NCBI GenBank assembly: GCA_025331435.1
Contig: JAIWNI010000028.1
Coordinates: 1 to 64,000 of the forward strand
DNA: 64,000 nucleotides
Direction: 5' to 3'
Source: Choanephora cucurbitarum
Lineage: Eukaryota > Mucoromycota > Mucoromycetes > Mucorales > Choanephoraceae
How positions within the stretch are numbered: the stretch's first letter is position 1; each line of letters opens with the position of its first letter. The position numbers and the translations under genes are program-made. Shown in pieces: positions 23,413 through 35,419 of this stretch. Under the pieces are notes generated by a model, which saw nothing but the letters and a program-made list of their open reading frames with translations, was not told the DNA's origin and searched no databases.

Positions 23413-24486
23413 AATAAAGAAGAAGTGCAGAATAAGTTATGAATTCAATGCTGAACTTATTTATATGTGTTTTATAGGGTAGTACAAAAGATCTGAATAA
23501 GGGCGTGATTCTTTTTTATTCCCCCCTGACCAGGTAAAGGATTACACAAAATCAGTTTTCTCTCCTTCTTTTTCCTCTTTTATTTTTGGAGGGGAAAGAT
23601 CTTGTTTATGATAGAAATCAAGTTACATGTTGTCATTGAATTCTTTCTAAAGAACAAAATGGTATTTTATTAGGATGATGACGAAAGAGATAAAGTCATT
23701 CGCAGCCAAAATTTCATTTTCCTATTTTTTTCATTTTCCTATATTTTCTAAGCTGATTTTTTTTTAAATAGACTATGTCCTCCTCCTTCTTTTTTTTTTT
23801 AAAAACCCAATGAGGCGTACTTGTATGTACGCCCACTCTTCTAAAGAAACAAGTCTATTTATGGTTGAACCATTCTCCTTTACTATTTTCATTATTAAAA
23901 TGATAAAGAACCACTCTAATATAGGAAATTGTTTGAATCCGACAATTAAGGAAACTCTGTAACATCAAACGTGGTCATGGTAACACCTTTTTCATGCGGA
24001 TGTGCAAAAAAAAAAAAAATTTTTTTTAGTGATGCATTCTTTTCATTCATAATCACTCTTTTATGAATTCTCAGTATTTTATTTTAAGAGTCAAAAATAA
24101 TAAAAAATAGAGCATTGAATGAAGAGGGTAAATGATACACCAAAAATCAAGTATGTATTTTTACTCTAAAAAAAAAAAGAAATTCTATTGTTATTCTGAA
24201 TATGAATCTTCTCTCTTTTTTTTTTAAGAGCTGAAATGAACTGTGGTTAACTAAAATAGAAACGCACTTACAATTCGATCGATGAAAAGTTTGATATTAG
24301 CCACAACAGTACAATTGCTTTCTCATATCTTACTATCCAAACAATAGGGTTGCCCTGAAAAAAAAATTAGGCTTTGTGGCGTGAAGAAGAAAAAAATGAT
24401 GAATTCAAAAGCAAGTCACAATCAAAATGCATGTTGACTTTTTTTTTTTTTAGTTTTTTTTTTGGACCACCTTACTCGATTCCACC
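23413..24486. other. Intergenic upstream of RPC37
   Basis: AT-rich, with many T8-T12 and A9-A13 runs. No supportable coding sequence. Confidence 0.5.
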
Positions 24487-25453
24487 ATGTCAGATCTCGA
24501 TGAAACTATGGACTATATGCATCAAAACGAAGAAATAGAAGACGATGAAGTTCTGGCTGAATATCCCATCTATTTAACCAACGAACTAAGCAAATACCTC
24601 TATATGTTTCAATTTCCTATGCGCTCGATTCCCTTCAACGGACGCAACGGTCCCAACGCTGCCCGTATCAAACCAAGAGCAAGGATGGTCGAATTGGACT
24701 TACCTCTCGATACGCGCTCTCCAAACTACAGTACAGAACGAGGTGAAGATTTCGCTATGGGTCTAAACGATAAAGTGATCAAGACAGCCTATGATAGACG
24801 TATGGAAGAACATGAAGAAGAGTTGATGGGACATAGTTATAATAGAGCACAAAAGAAGAAAGAAGAAGAACTGTTAGATAAGATGACTTTGACTTCGACT
24901 GAAGTACCTAGTCAGACAAAATATGTGGTTGGTGTGATTCGTAACAGTAAGGTTTTTTATTGAGTAACAAAGAAGCCACGATTCACCATGTTGTTTAGAT
25001 GAACTTCATATGACACCCATGACGACCACTGTTCAGATGCGCCCAGGATTCAAATACATTGATAAGATTGATGAGAAATGGAAGGCAGCCAATAAGCGTA
25101 TTCAAGATGTAGAGAAGCAAGAAGAAAAGAAGAAGAATACAGATCCCAATACAGCTCAGGCACTTCAAGTCTCTGTCAAAAATGCAGAGTCACATGGTAT
25201 GAGAAAGAATCTGTATTCAATGGCTGTTCGTAACGCTGAAGAAGAAGAATGGCAAGCCATTGTGTATTATGATGAGAACGTAAGTTTTATTTTTTTTTGG
25301 ATCGTCTATCTCATTATTTTTTTTTTTTAGTCTTTACAAGCTGAGACTGTCAGTGAAAAGCTCTATGCTCTCACTCGTGATGAACTTGAATGCAAGACAA
25401 CTAAAGATGAATACCTTGATCTCTTAAGTAGTCAAAAGACCATTGTAAAATAA
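24487..25453 (+). CDS. RPC37: RNA polymerase III subunit Rpc37/RPC5
   Basis: Three exons: 24487-24946, 24999-25279, 25331-25453 (287 aa). It begins acidic (EEIEDDEVLAEYPIYL), then LYMFQFPMRSIP, ARIKPRARMVELDLPLDT and PNYSTERGE, the signature blocks of the Sin-like/RPC5 family. Next come YVVGVIRN, ELHMTPMTTTVQMRPGFKYID (block spread over intron 1) and a Lys/Glu-rich middle, ending with a YYDEN-type segment. In yeast, Rpc37 pairs with Rpc53 as a TFIIF-like heterodimer needed for Pol III termination and reinitiation; human RPC5 is much longer, so this is the short fungal form. It is nuclear. Confidence 0.88.
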
Positions 25454-27324
25454 AGCATGACTATTTAAAACTTACAAGCTGATCAAGTGTATGATATGCA
25501 TTCTTTGATATTCCGCTCAATTCTTTTGCATCATCTCATTTAAAGGACACATGGTTCATTTTAGAGTAGAATGACATTTCATCTTGACTCATGACAAAGA
25601 TGATACCATATGTACTACCATTTGACAGTGATTGTACCACTCAGCGATAGAACAAAATAGACCATTCTTCGATTGCTCTTATGAAATTGTAGACAGAGTG
25701 ATAACCATTTATAGGCTTTTATCATGACAATGAAGTATGGTAAGTAAACTTGGACCATTTAATTCATTGTAATAAAAAAAAAGTCGCTATTTTCTGGAGA
25801 TTTCATTATTTTAAATTAATCAAACATGAGCTGAGCACAGTGACTTTTTAAAATCTCCAAGATATCTTAAAATATACCTAAATGTAATTTCTGAACATTG
25901 TAGTGTATCAAGGTATTTTTATAGTGTCGGGCTTTATTTCTTACTGAGCGTTTTCAAATGGTCTTTCTACAAGTTAGTATCCTAGTACTTGTGCAAAGTC
26001 AAAGCATTTGATTCACAAGCTCCATATCAAAGTCAATGTCTTGGTATGCTTTGTTCAAATGAACTACCCAATCAATAATTGACGATTTTTTTTTCTGATA
26101 AAATAAGACGGAAGATTTTCTTTTGAATACAATAGTCGCTTTATATAAGAGTGTCCCATATTTTCAAAAAAAGAAATACACTTTTATATTGAACATACAC
26201 TTAAATTGAATGGTATTTTAGTGCTTGAAGCGAGCTTCGGATGAAAGGACTGCACTCTTATATTAAGCATACTCTTAAATTAAACACTCTTAAATCGAGT
26301 GACGACTGTAATACAGAGTAAAGCACAGAAAGCGTCTGTTCTTTATTCTAGTCTCACTGTGTCTTGATCTAGAACTAGCTTAAAGAAATTGTTGTAAGCG
26401 CCTACTTCTTGGCAAATTTCAATTCCTGTAAGGGGGGGGGTTACTACTTTTGTAGCAAATGCTTTTTATGTTACATAAAGAAGAAAGCTACTTTTTCTTT
26501 TCTTGTTTGTAATGCATGAGATGATACGGGCAAGGCGTCAGGAACAAGAGAGTCTGTATCCCATCTAGAATACGCATTTCATTTCGATTGTGCTTACAAA
26601 ACAAAAGTACGTCCAAAGTCACCTTTCTATACCAGGAAATAGATAAACGTACGAAATTTTATACTTCAAACCATGGTGACACAAAATGCTACAGCCTTTT
26701 TTTTTTAACAGGAGGAGTTTTCCTATTTTTGTAAGATTTCTCAGTAAATTGTCTGAGCAAGTGTCTATTTCGTTTGTTTGGAGGGGGGGGGGATAAAATA
26801 ACCTATTACCCAGACACTAGATGGATTAAAGAGAAACCTATAGCCTGTATCATGAAGCTCTCTAGTCATTTTTAAAGAGATAGAAGAGCCATGAACAGCA
26901 AGTTCTTTTTTTTTTTTTGTTCTTTCTGCAAACAAAATCCGTTCATACTTTTCCCTTTTACCTGATGAAAACGATAGCGTCTTACTGTGTAACCTTCTTT
27001 TTCTGTTTATCACACAGATTTTATGCATGAAACACTTGGCTCTTAACGTCAATAACATACTTCGTTTTTGACGAAATAGACTTATCGATAGTTAAAATGC
27101 ATGACTTATCATTGTACATACATTGTTTTATTATAAGCTCAATGCATTTTTTGATATGTTTATTGATTTATACAGTTATAAATAAGATAGAAAGTTATTA
27201 TAATACAGGTCAAAATAGTCCATAAGAAATGAGAGAGAGAGGGGGAATATAATCTGATGGGTTTGAAAGGGTTCTAAGCAAGAAAACATGTGTACACATG
27301 AACAGTTGGTTTCAATTCTCACCA
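25454..27324. other. Intergenic, contains a MITE and G-runs
   Basis: 1.87 kb between the convergent ends of RPC37 and DMA1. It holds a TA-flanked MITE (26130-26308), a G9 run (26432-26440) and a G10 run (26783-26792). A 97-residue minus frame at 26765-27058 has no recognisable features. Confidence 0.55.
26130..26308. mobile_element. MITE-like element with TA target site (copy 1)
   Basis: A 179-bp element flanked by TA (26128-26129 and 26309-26310). The left end reads CAATAGTCGCTTTATATAAG and the inverted right end CAGTCGTCACTCGATTTAAG, both followed by AGTGT. It has no coding capacity. The ends closely match those of the 93-bp element at 56873, including AGTCGCTCGATTTAAGAGTG. TIRs of this CA-GTC-CTCGATTTA type with TA duplications are typical of pogo/Tc1-type families (from memory). 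Confidence 0.7.
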
Positions 27325-28479
27325 TCATTGTCCTTCAATACTAACTGAAGAAACCAAACCAGATAAACTTGCCGAACAAGCAACTAAACTCGCTGACAAA
27401 CTCGGCTCAGCAACTGGTGTAGCGGGTGAACTGCTGACTGAACTTAACGGAGCATGAGGTAACACAGAACTTGCTTCATGAGTTCGTTGTTTTGAATCAA
27501 CAAAGGACAAGGTAGTAGCAGTAGACGATGTCCTGAGACCAAACTTCTCAACCACCTCTTCTGCCTCAATAGCCACACTGGCATCCAGATCAGAATAGGT
27601 ACGACAGATAGGACATTGAAAGCCTGGATAGCTTTCAAACAATGGTTTGATGCATTTAAAATGGTATGAGTGTGCACATGGGGCCACAAACAAGGCTTGA
27701 AAGGGAGCAAGGGCATAGAGACAGATACAGCATTCTTCTACATCAGTCACATGGTCGTTGGTCAAGTTTCGAAGGTGTTTGTAGGCTGACACACTATACG
27801 ATAGTGGTCTCTCCTGTTTCGTTCGATTCACTTCAAACCGCATCTTGACAGCTCGATAGACCTCTTCATATCCTCCTTGATAGTCTACGCCCAGTTGAAC
27901 CAGGTCGCCATCATGGATCTCGACTGGTCTGCTCTCTGTATTGGCAGGACTAAGACGAACATGATTGACAAATGTACCAGATGATGATTTGGTATCTTTT
28001 AAGAATACCTTTTTTTTTTGTATTGGTTTAGCTTTCATCAACATATACAATGTTTTTTTAATTACCTTGCCATGATGACTTTGCCATATTTCGCAATGAG
28101 ATCTGGATACCACTTTACTTTTGAATGATATATGATTTTGTATAGAGGATCTATCTGTAAATCGACCTATCTTGATCATACGACCCACTTCCAAGTCACG
28201 CTCAATGATACTGAAGATCAAGCTTCTACTGGGATTCTCTATACTGGGCACAATACGAATACGAATCGTCTTTTGTCTTTTATCATCCAGTTGGATCTCA
28301 CTGACGGGTCGAATAGCCGCTGGCGGGCTTAATCGAGAGGATCGCCTGCCGAATAAAGTAGAATTGCCCAAGGATCTTCTGAGTGTGTTCCCGATCAAAC
28401 CTCTAGGCTCATCTTCTTCGTGTTGGTTTTCTTCATTTGTATAGTGGGATGCCATGGTTAAACAAATAAAATCAGCCAT
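27325..28479 (-). CDS. DMA1: FHA-RING E3 ubiquitin ligase, Dma1-like
   Basis: Two exons: 28479-28066 and 28008-27325 (365 aa). The FHA domain (about residues 95-195) has IGRFTD, NHISFKSKVVSRSHCEIW and, after the intron, DTKSSSGTFVNHVRLS, so the phosphothreonine-binding Arg and SRSH are present. The RING finger (about 231-272) reads CCICL, then CAHSYHFKC and CPICR. FHA plus RING is the layout of fungal Dma1/Dma2, which act in spindle-position and cytokinesis checkpoints. The 57-nt intron splits the FHA domain, has no stop and keeps frame, so both spliced and unspliced mRNA would be translatable. A second Met at residue 9 could be the true start. The Ser/Ala-rich C-terminal tail is probably disordered. 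Confidence 0.9.
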   Translation of the reverse strand: MADFICLTMASHYTNEENQHEEDEPRGLIGNTLRRSLGNSTLFGRRSSRLSPPAAIRPVSEIQLDDKRQKTIRIRIVPSIENPSRSLIFSIIERDLEVGRMIKIGRFTDRSSIQNHISFKSKVVSRSHCEIWQSHHGKVIKKTLYMLMKAKPIQKKKVFLKDTKSSSGTFVNHVRLSPANTESRPVEIHDGDLVQLGVDYQGGYEEVYRAVKMRFEVNRTKQERPLSYSVSAYKHLRNLTNDHVTDVEECCICLYALAPFQALFVAPCAHSYHFKCIKPLFESYPGFQCPICRTYSDLDASVAIEAEEVVEKFGLRTSSTATTLSFVDSKQRTHEASSVLPHAPLSSVSSSPATPVAEPSLSASLVACSASLSGLVSSVSIEGQ

Positions 28480-30937
28480 ATTTGGTTCCTTTGTGATAAT
28501 ACAAAAGAGAGAGGAAAAAAAAACAGAAAAATTGATATGGCGCTTTAAATCAATTTAAAACCGCTCTTTTATCATGCAAACAAAAACAAAGCGTTGCTGA
28601 CCTCTTGAATCGTGACTTTAAAAAAAATGTGTATCTAACTTTTTAATTGCAGGTATAAGCATGAGCAAAAAGGAAATTTGAATAAAAGGGAAACGAAGAA
28701 CAGTTACAGGGAAAAAGAGTTGTGAATCAATGCAATTAAGCCGATTCCCTTTTTTAGTTACTATCTGATTCATTGTCCCTGTTGTACTTGATGAGACATT
28801 ATTTAAGCTAATTTTTTGAAAAAAAGAGTATTAACTGCACGATGCAGTCTTGAAGAATTATAAAAGAGTGAGTGGAAGCAAGATCAGGCCACAATCTTTA
28901 GTCTATGTAATGCACCTCTCTTATCTTATTCAAAAACAACAGCTTGGTTATATACTTTACTGACGAAATGGGATTTAGTCAGAATGAATTGAACAGCATA
29001 ATGCATACCTGTACGATTCATTGAGCAGGAAACTCACATATATGAATATGTATCTTATAGTCTCCATACTGCAAGAAAAAAAAGCCATTTATATATATAA
29101 AGTAGACATTACATGCAAATAAGACGCATACTTTTTTTTTTTTGATTTAAAGTGTCTCTTTTTTTTTCAAGTTACACAACAGTTGCTGATGACAGACGAA
29201 TGATGAATGATTATTGAAAAAACGAACGTATTGAATCAGTTGTTCTCAATTAACATACCTACAATACTTTTGATGTTATCTTGAGAATATGGTAGATAGA
29301 TAGAGAAAACTGTTTAAACAAGAAGCATACATCTGATTATTTGACAGGCAAATAATTCACCGAAATGATCGGGATTGACTGTAACACGAGAACTCATATG
29401 CTTTTATGAAGTCTTAAAAAGTTCTAAATTAAAGAAACCAATTCAATGACTTAAAATAAAATAGAGATTTTTGATAGCATCATTAAAGATAAGATTCCAA
29501 TCAATTTGTGATGATTCATCATAAGCAGAAAATAGCGACATAGCAGCTATTTTAAGATATTCTTTATTTTTTTTTAAAGACCTTTGTAGAAGCAATATCA
29601 GACATGATAAAGTGCCTAGCCAAGTCTACAATTTCAACCGATAAAGGTACTTCTCCTTATTGTTACTAATAAGCACCATATAAATATTTCAAAAGCTTAT
29701 CAGCTTAAATTAGTGAATCGCAACACACGAGCTCTGTTTGGCGAAATACCTGTTTTTCATAATTAAGCTTTTAGGAGAGAGAGAGAGAGAGGGAAGATCT
29801 GATAAATAGCACACAACAATCAGCTTAATGCTGCTCAAACCCTTATTTCTCTCTCGCTTCACTTTCTTCTAAGCTATAAGTTATATTTCTCGTACTTTAA
29901 AATGACAATGTCTTTCTCTGGCCATGATGAAGCCAACAAATAGTATATGTATGTTGTGTGACAATAAGCTGGTTTTCTTTAAATGATTGTATACAAAAAG
30001 GAGAAGTCAAGTTTGAATAAAACTCAGTTGAAAAATTCATTTCCGTGGCCATTCAAATTTATAATAGACGGTATTTTTTTCTAAGCATAACTTAGATTAA
30101 AATGAAATTATATTAAATTGCCAACTTTGTTCGTATCGCCACTTGCTATAGACTGAGCCTACCTATTTTTGAGCGTCTAGAGCTGTTAAAAACTGGTGTT
30201 GTTTGTTTTCTGGATATATGAACAAGAGTGCGTATTATCTTTGTCTATGATTGAAACTCTTTTTAAAGAACAATAGTAAAAACACAGATTTATCGATTCA
30301 AAGTCAGTCGACAACAATTCTTTGTTCTATTTGAAGGCACATCCAGAGAAGAATTAATTTTATTAATTGCAGTGATTTAAAAATAAAAAGAAACTTTGAA
30401 CAGACCATATTGATACGCATGTTGTGCGGCGTTCTAAAGTAGTTGTGTGATAAAGTCAACGGTATAGCTTTCTGTTGAGAAGGTATATCAGCATCAGTGA
30501 TGCTCGTATCAAACTACAACAGAATCTTAACGATGATCTCAATAAGGGACAATTCATACTGATTTGGAGATTTTAAGAAAAGATTGCTCTGCTTAAAAAA
30601 AAAGAAATCGACAAAAACGAAAAGTTCTATTTTAGTATAATATGTTTAGATTTGATTTTAATGTAGGACAGCATGTTTGTGCCTCAATGCAAATCTTTTT
30701 TATCAAGTAACACTGAAATCACAGTAATTTTGAGAGCGAGAGTCCATAGATCCACAGGCTTTAATTTTTTCATATAAATAGAGCTCATCTTTTTCATTTT
30801 GAATCATCTTCTTTATCTACTCGTTAGCCCTTCCTCTCTCTTCTATCTTTCTTTATTTTACATTAGTATTCATTACTAATCCCAACCCCATTCATTTCAT
30901 ATAATTATTTAATACATACACACACACACACTTCATA
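28480..30937. other. Divergent intergenic region, DMA1 / silk-like gene
   Basis: 2.46 kb with no supportable coding sequence. It includes (GA)n at 29778-29792 and a TATA box with a pyrimidine-rich leader just before the silk-like gene. Confidence 0.55.
30773..30780 (+). promoter_or_regulatory. TATA box of the silk-like gene
   Basis: TATAAATA, 158 bp before the ATG at 30938, followed by a C/T-rich stretch (30820-30860) and a (CA)n run just before the start. This fits a strongly expressed fungal gene. It was seen by motif only. Confidence 0.55.
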
Positions 30938-33900
30938 ATGAGAATTTCTGTTGCTTCTTTGATTGTATTGGCTGCTGCTTGTGCCTCTACTGTTTCTGCA
31001 TCTCCTATCACTAGAAACACTAGTCTCGAAACTATCAACAATGAACAACCTATCATCAACACAGCTATGTTCGAAAAACGTACATTCTTCTGTCCTTGTG
31101 AAGTAAATGACAGTCTTATCACCAAGATCATGGGATCAATCAAAGCTGATCTCGATGCACACATCTTTTCACCTGTCTCTAGTGCTGTAAGTTGGATTTA
31201 TCTTTCTCTTTTTAATTGTTACTTATTCACTTCTAATCCTAGTTCTGTAAAAATGCTATCGGCTCTCTTGACTTCCGTTCTATCCTTGGAGGTTCTCTTG
31301 AATTGAACATGTCTAGCTTGAAATCAATTGAAGCCGCTGCCATCGCTAACTTGAAGGCCACTTTCGGTGCCAGCTTGCACGCCCAAGTCAACACTCGTAT
31401 CTACTCTAAGCTTGAAGCTAGTCTTCGTAAGAAGTGTGGCCAAAAGACTTTGTCTGATAATCAACTTAACGGCATCTTGTCTGAAATTCACTCTGAAGCC
31501 AAGACCTTGATTCATAAGGAACTTCCCAAGATTGGTTCTTCTTTGCACAGCAAGGCCAAGAAATCTGTCAACACCACCATCAAGAACATCAAGAGCAAGG
31601 CTCATGTTGAAGGCAAGGGTGGTCTCTCTGGTTCAGCTGGTATTGATATTGGTATTGGTCATGTTGGTACTACTGTTGGTGGTTCAGGTCCTGCTGGAAA
31701 GACTGCACACAGCATCAATAAGCATCATCAAGCTGTCAAGGGTGACTCTCATGCTTCCAAGAGCAAGAGTGCTAGCTCTCACTCTTCCAGCTCTCACTCA
31801 TCTTCCAGCTCTCACTCATCTTCCAGCTCTCACTCATCCTCTAGCTCTCACTCATCTTCCAGCTCTCATTCTTCCTCTAGCTCTCACTCATCTTCCAGCT
31901 CTCATTCTTCCTCTAGCTCTCACTCATCCTCCAACTCTCACGCCAGCAAGGGTCACTCCTCTGATAAGAACCACTCTTCCAACTCTCACGCCAGCAAGGG
32001 TCATTCCTCTGACAAGAACCACTCTTCTGGCTCTCACGTCAGCAAGGGTCACTCCTCTGACAAGAACCACTCTTCCAACTCTCACGTCAGCAAGGGTCAC
32101 TCCTCTGACAAGAATCACTCTTCCAACTCTCATGCTGACAAGAACCACTCTTCCAACTCTCACGCCAGCAAGGGTCACTCCTCTGATAAGAACCACTCTT
32201 CTGGCTCTCACGTCAGCAAGGGTCACTCCTCTGACAAGAACCACTCTTCCAACTCTCACGTCAGCAAGGGTCACTCCTCTGACAAGAACCACTCTTCCAA
32301 CTCTCACGTCAGCAAGGGTCACTCCTCTGACAAGAATCACTCTTCCAACTCTCACGTCAGCAAGGGTCACTCCTCTGACAAGAATCACTCTTCCAACTCT
32401 CATGCTGACAAGAACCACTCTTCCAACTCTCACGCCAGCAAGGGTCACTCCTCTGATAAGAACCACTCTTCTGGCTCTCACGTCAGCAAGGGTCACTCCT
32501 CTGACAAGAACCACTCTTCCAACTCTCACGTCAGCAAGGGTCACTCCTCTGACAAGAATCACTCTTCCAACTCTCACGTCAGCAAGGGTCACTCCTCTGA
32601 TAAGAACCACTCTTCCAACTCTCACGCCAGCAAGGGTCACTCCTCTGGTAAAGAGCAATCCTCTACTAAGGGCCACTCCTCTAATTCTCATTCTGAAAAG
32701 GGCCACTCTTCCAGCTCTCACTCTTCCTCTAGCTCTCACTCATCTTCCAGCTCTCACGTTGAAAAGGGTCATACTTCCACTTCTCATGCTGGAAACAAGG
32801 CTGGTGCTGGCGTAGGCGGTGGTGCTCACGGTCATGGTGGTGCTCACATTGGTGCTGGTATCGGCGGCAAGGCTGGTGCTCATCTTGGTGCTGGTGTCGG
32901 CGGCAAGGCTGGCGCTCATCTTGGTGCTGGCGTAGGCGGTGGTGCTCACGGTCATGGTGGTGCTCACATCGGTGCTGGTGTCGGCGGTGGTGCTCACGGT
33001 CATGGTGGTGCTCACATTGGTGCTGGTGTCGGCGGTAAGGCTGGCGCTCATCTTGGTGCTGGTGTCGGCGGCAAGGCTGGCGCTCATCTTGGTGCTGGCG
33101 TAGGCGGTGGTGCTCACGGTCATGGTGGTGCTCACATCGGTGCTGGTGTCGGCGGTGGTGCTCACGGTCATGGTGGTGCTCACATTGGTGCTGGTGTCGG
33201 CGGTAAGGCTGGCGCTCATCTTGGTGCTGGTGTCGGCGGCAAGGCTGGCGCTCATCTTGGTGCTGGCGTAGGCGGTGGTGCTCACGGTCATGGTGGTGCT
33301 CACATCGGTGCTGGTGTCGGCGGTGGTGCTCACGGTCATGGTGGTGCTCACATTGGTGCTGGTGTCGGCGGTAAGGCTGGCGCTCATCTTGGTGCTGGTG
33401 TCGGCGGCAAGGCTGGCGCTCATCTTGGTGCTGGCGTAGGCGGTGGTGCTCACGGTCATGGTGGTGCTCACATCGGTGCTGGTGTCGGCGGTGGTGCTCA
33501 CGGTCATGGTGGTGCTCACATTGGTGCTGGTATCGGCGGCAAGGCTGGTGCTCATCTTGGTGCTGGTGTCGGCGGCAAGGCTGGTGCTCATCTTGGTGCT
33601 GGTGTCGGCGGTAAGGCTGGCGCTCACCTTGGTGCTGGCGTAGGCGGTGGTGCTCACGGTCATGGTGGTGCTCACATTGGTGCTGGTGTCGGCGGTAAAG
33701 CTGACGCTCATCTTGGTGCTGGTGCCCACGGTGGTGCCCACGGTCATGGTGGTGCTCACATTGGTGCTGGTGCTGGTTTAGGCGCTGGTGCTGGTCTTGG
33801 TGCTGGTGCCGGTCTTGGTGCTGGTGCTGGTTTAGGCGCTGGTGCTGGTCTTGGTGCTGGTGCTCACCTTGGTGCTGGTGCTGGTTTAGGCGCTGGTGCT

Positions 33901-34443
33901 GGTCTTGGTGCTGGTGCTGGTCTTGGTGCTGGTGCTCACCTTGGTGCTGGTGCTGGTTTAGGCGCTGGTGCTGGTCTTGGTGCTGGTGCTGGTCTTGGTG
34001 CTGGTGCTCACCTTGGTGCTGGTGCCGGTCTTGGTGCTGGTGCTGGTTTAGGCGCTGGTGCTGGTTTAGGCGCTGGTGCTGGTCTTGGTGCTGGTGCTCA
34101 CCTTGGTGCTGGTGCTGGTTTAGGCGCTGGTGCTGGTCTTGGTGCTGGTGCAGGTGCCGGTCTTGGTGCTGGTGCTGGTCTTGGTGCTGGTGCTCACCTT
34201 GGTGCTGGTGCTGGTTTAGGCGCTGGTGCTGGTTTAGGTGCTGGTGCTGGTTTAGGCGCTGGTGTTGGTTTAGGCGCTGGTGTTGGCGGTAAGGCTGACA
34301 TCCATCTCAAGCGATCTGTTGATGCTTCAGGCGACTTTGATGCCAAGGCCAATCTCAATGAATCCATTGATGCTGCTCTCAAGCAACTCGGTAACGACTG
34401 GAACTACGAAAGCTTCTCAAAGAGTGTCTATGCTACTCTTTAA
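30938..34443 (+). CDS. Secreted silk-like Ser/His- and Gly/Ala/His-repeat protein
   Basis: Two exons: 30938-31186 and 31243-34443 (1149 aa). Residues 1-21 are a clear signal peptide ([21 protein letters not shown]). A non-repetitive domain with four Cys (FFCPC, FC, KKC) runs to about residue 240, preceded by a Lys-Arg site (FEKR) that a Kex2-type protease could cut. Next come a Ser/His tract (about 259-317), 16-residue [10 protein letters not shown] repeats (318-552), a second Ser/His tract, Gly/His repeats of 56 residues (602-922), and [16 protein letters not shown] repeats (922-1097). The tail ([11 protein letters not shown] onward) is unique and has another Lys-Arg. There is no GPI signal or membrane span. 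I do not recognise a family. The composition suggests a structural or metal-binding extracellular or wall protein; that is inference. Confidence 0.8.
31948..32650 (+). repeat. 48-bp coding repeat with 270-bp higher-order unit
   Basis: Tandem 48-bp units encode a 16-residue Ser/His/Lys motif ([16 protein letters not shown]). A 30-bp partial unit ([10 protein letters not shown]) recurs exactly 270 bp apart (32131 and 32401), so five full units plus one partial unit form a duplicated block. Variation is nearly restricted to single positions (Val/Ala, Asn/Gly). Confidence 0.9.
32800..33715 (+). repeat. 168-bp coding repeat array (Gly/His)
   Basis: Four near-identical 168-bp units are marked by CACATCGGTGCTGG at 32965, 33133, 33301 and 33469, with partial units on both sides. 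Each encodes 56 residues alternating [11 protein letters not shown] and [16 protein letters not shown]. The near-perfect nucleotide identity points to recent unequal exchange or gene conversion. Confidence 0.9.
33760..34285 (+). repeat. Gly-Ala-Leu silk-like coding repeat
   Basis: GGTGCTGGT-rich sequence encoding [12 protein letters not shown] blocks interrupted by GAHL about every 30-40 residues. It resembles crystalline motifs of silks in composition only. Confidence 0.85.
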
Positions 34444-35419
34444 AAAAAAATACTTGTTTAAATGTACTCTTTATTCATAATTACTATACTTTTTAATAAT
34501 TAAAAAAAAATAAACTATTTTATCATCTTTTTCAAAAAAAAAAAAAAACCTTCCGTATCTAAAGGAAGAGCGTTGGCTTATGAAGCATTGGTTGAAACAA
34601 GTGTATAAGTAATATTTCAGCCTTCCAATTTAGGGGTGAAAATAAAGTATAGCCTGACTCCAAAAAAAAGGGGGGAGAAGAGGTTTGATATCGATCATAG
34701 GAATAAAGGAGTCCTTGACTCAACTAACAATACAATATCAAACAAAACCAACTTATGGCATGAATCTCTTGAAACCGAATTTCCTTCTTGTTCTAAAATA
34801 AAGCCCCTACTGACTGTAATGATTTAATAGAGAAAGTAAAAAGCAGAGTAAACAATTATCTTTTTCCTAAATAGGCTGATTTCAAAGGCAATTTTAAGCT
34901 CAAGACATAATAAACAAAAAGCAATAGATGTTTCAGCAAGAAAAGAAGTAGTTGTTTTATCTCTCTTTCAATTCAGTGTTTTTTTCTAAGCCAATATATT
35001 GTAAGATTGTATCTTCGATAGGCTATAATACCTCTCTATCACTCACATGAATTTTATCATGGTAGATACTAAATGAACGTAAGTTAATGCCTATATTGTT
35101 TTAGACAAATATGCATTTAGTTTGTTTGTACGCTTTATAAGCTTGTGTACGCTATTGAAACACAAAATAAAAAATAAGATTCACTATTCTAATTATTATT
35201 ACAATACAGTACAGAAGGCTTAGAGAGTGTATATATATATAAGAGAAACAAGTAAAAAAAAAAAAATAGTGATAATTCAGTTACACCAAAAGTTAAACAT
35301 GATTGAGGGGGGAGGCTAAAAATTCACGTAGAAAATAAAAAAATCTATTATTTTTTTTACCTTCTTTTTGGTTATTATTATTTATAAGTCATGCCTTTTT
35401 CTCTTTTCCTCATCTACTC
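34444..35419. other. Intergenic, silk-like gene 3' end to FYVE gene
   Basis: AT-rich, with AATAAA-type hexamers at about 34509 and elsewhere. No gene seen; a 63-residue frame at 34636 is unconvincing. Confidence 0.5.

Noticed and set aside
31924..33759. Two long antisense open frames (271 and 339 codons) opposite the silk-like gene
   Set aside because: They exist only because the coding repeats lack stop triplets in that frame; the translations are low-complexity mirrors of the repeats, with no start context or splice signals.
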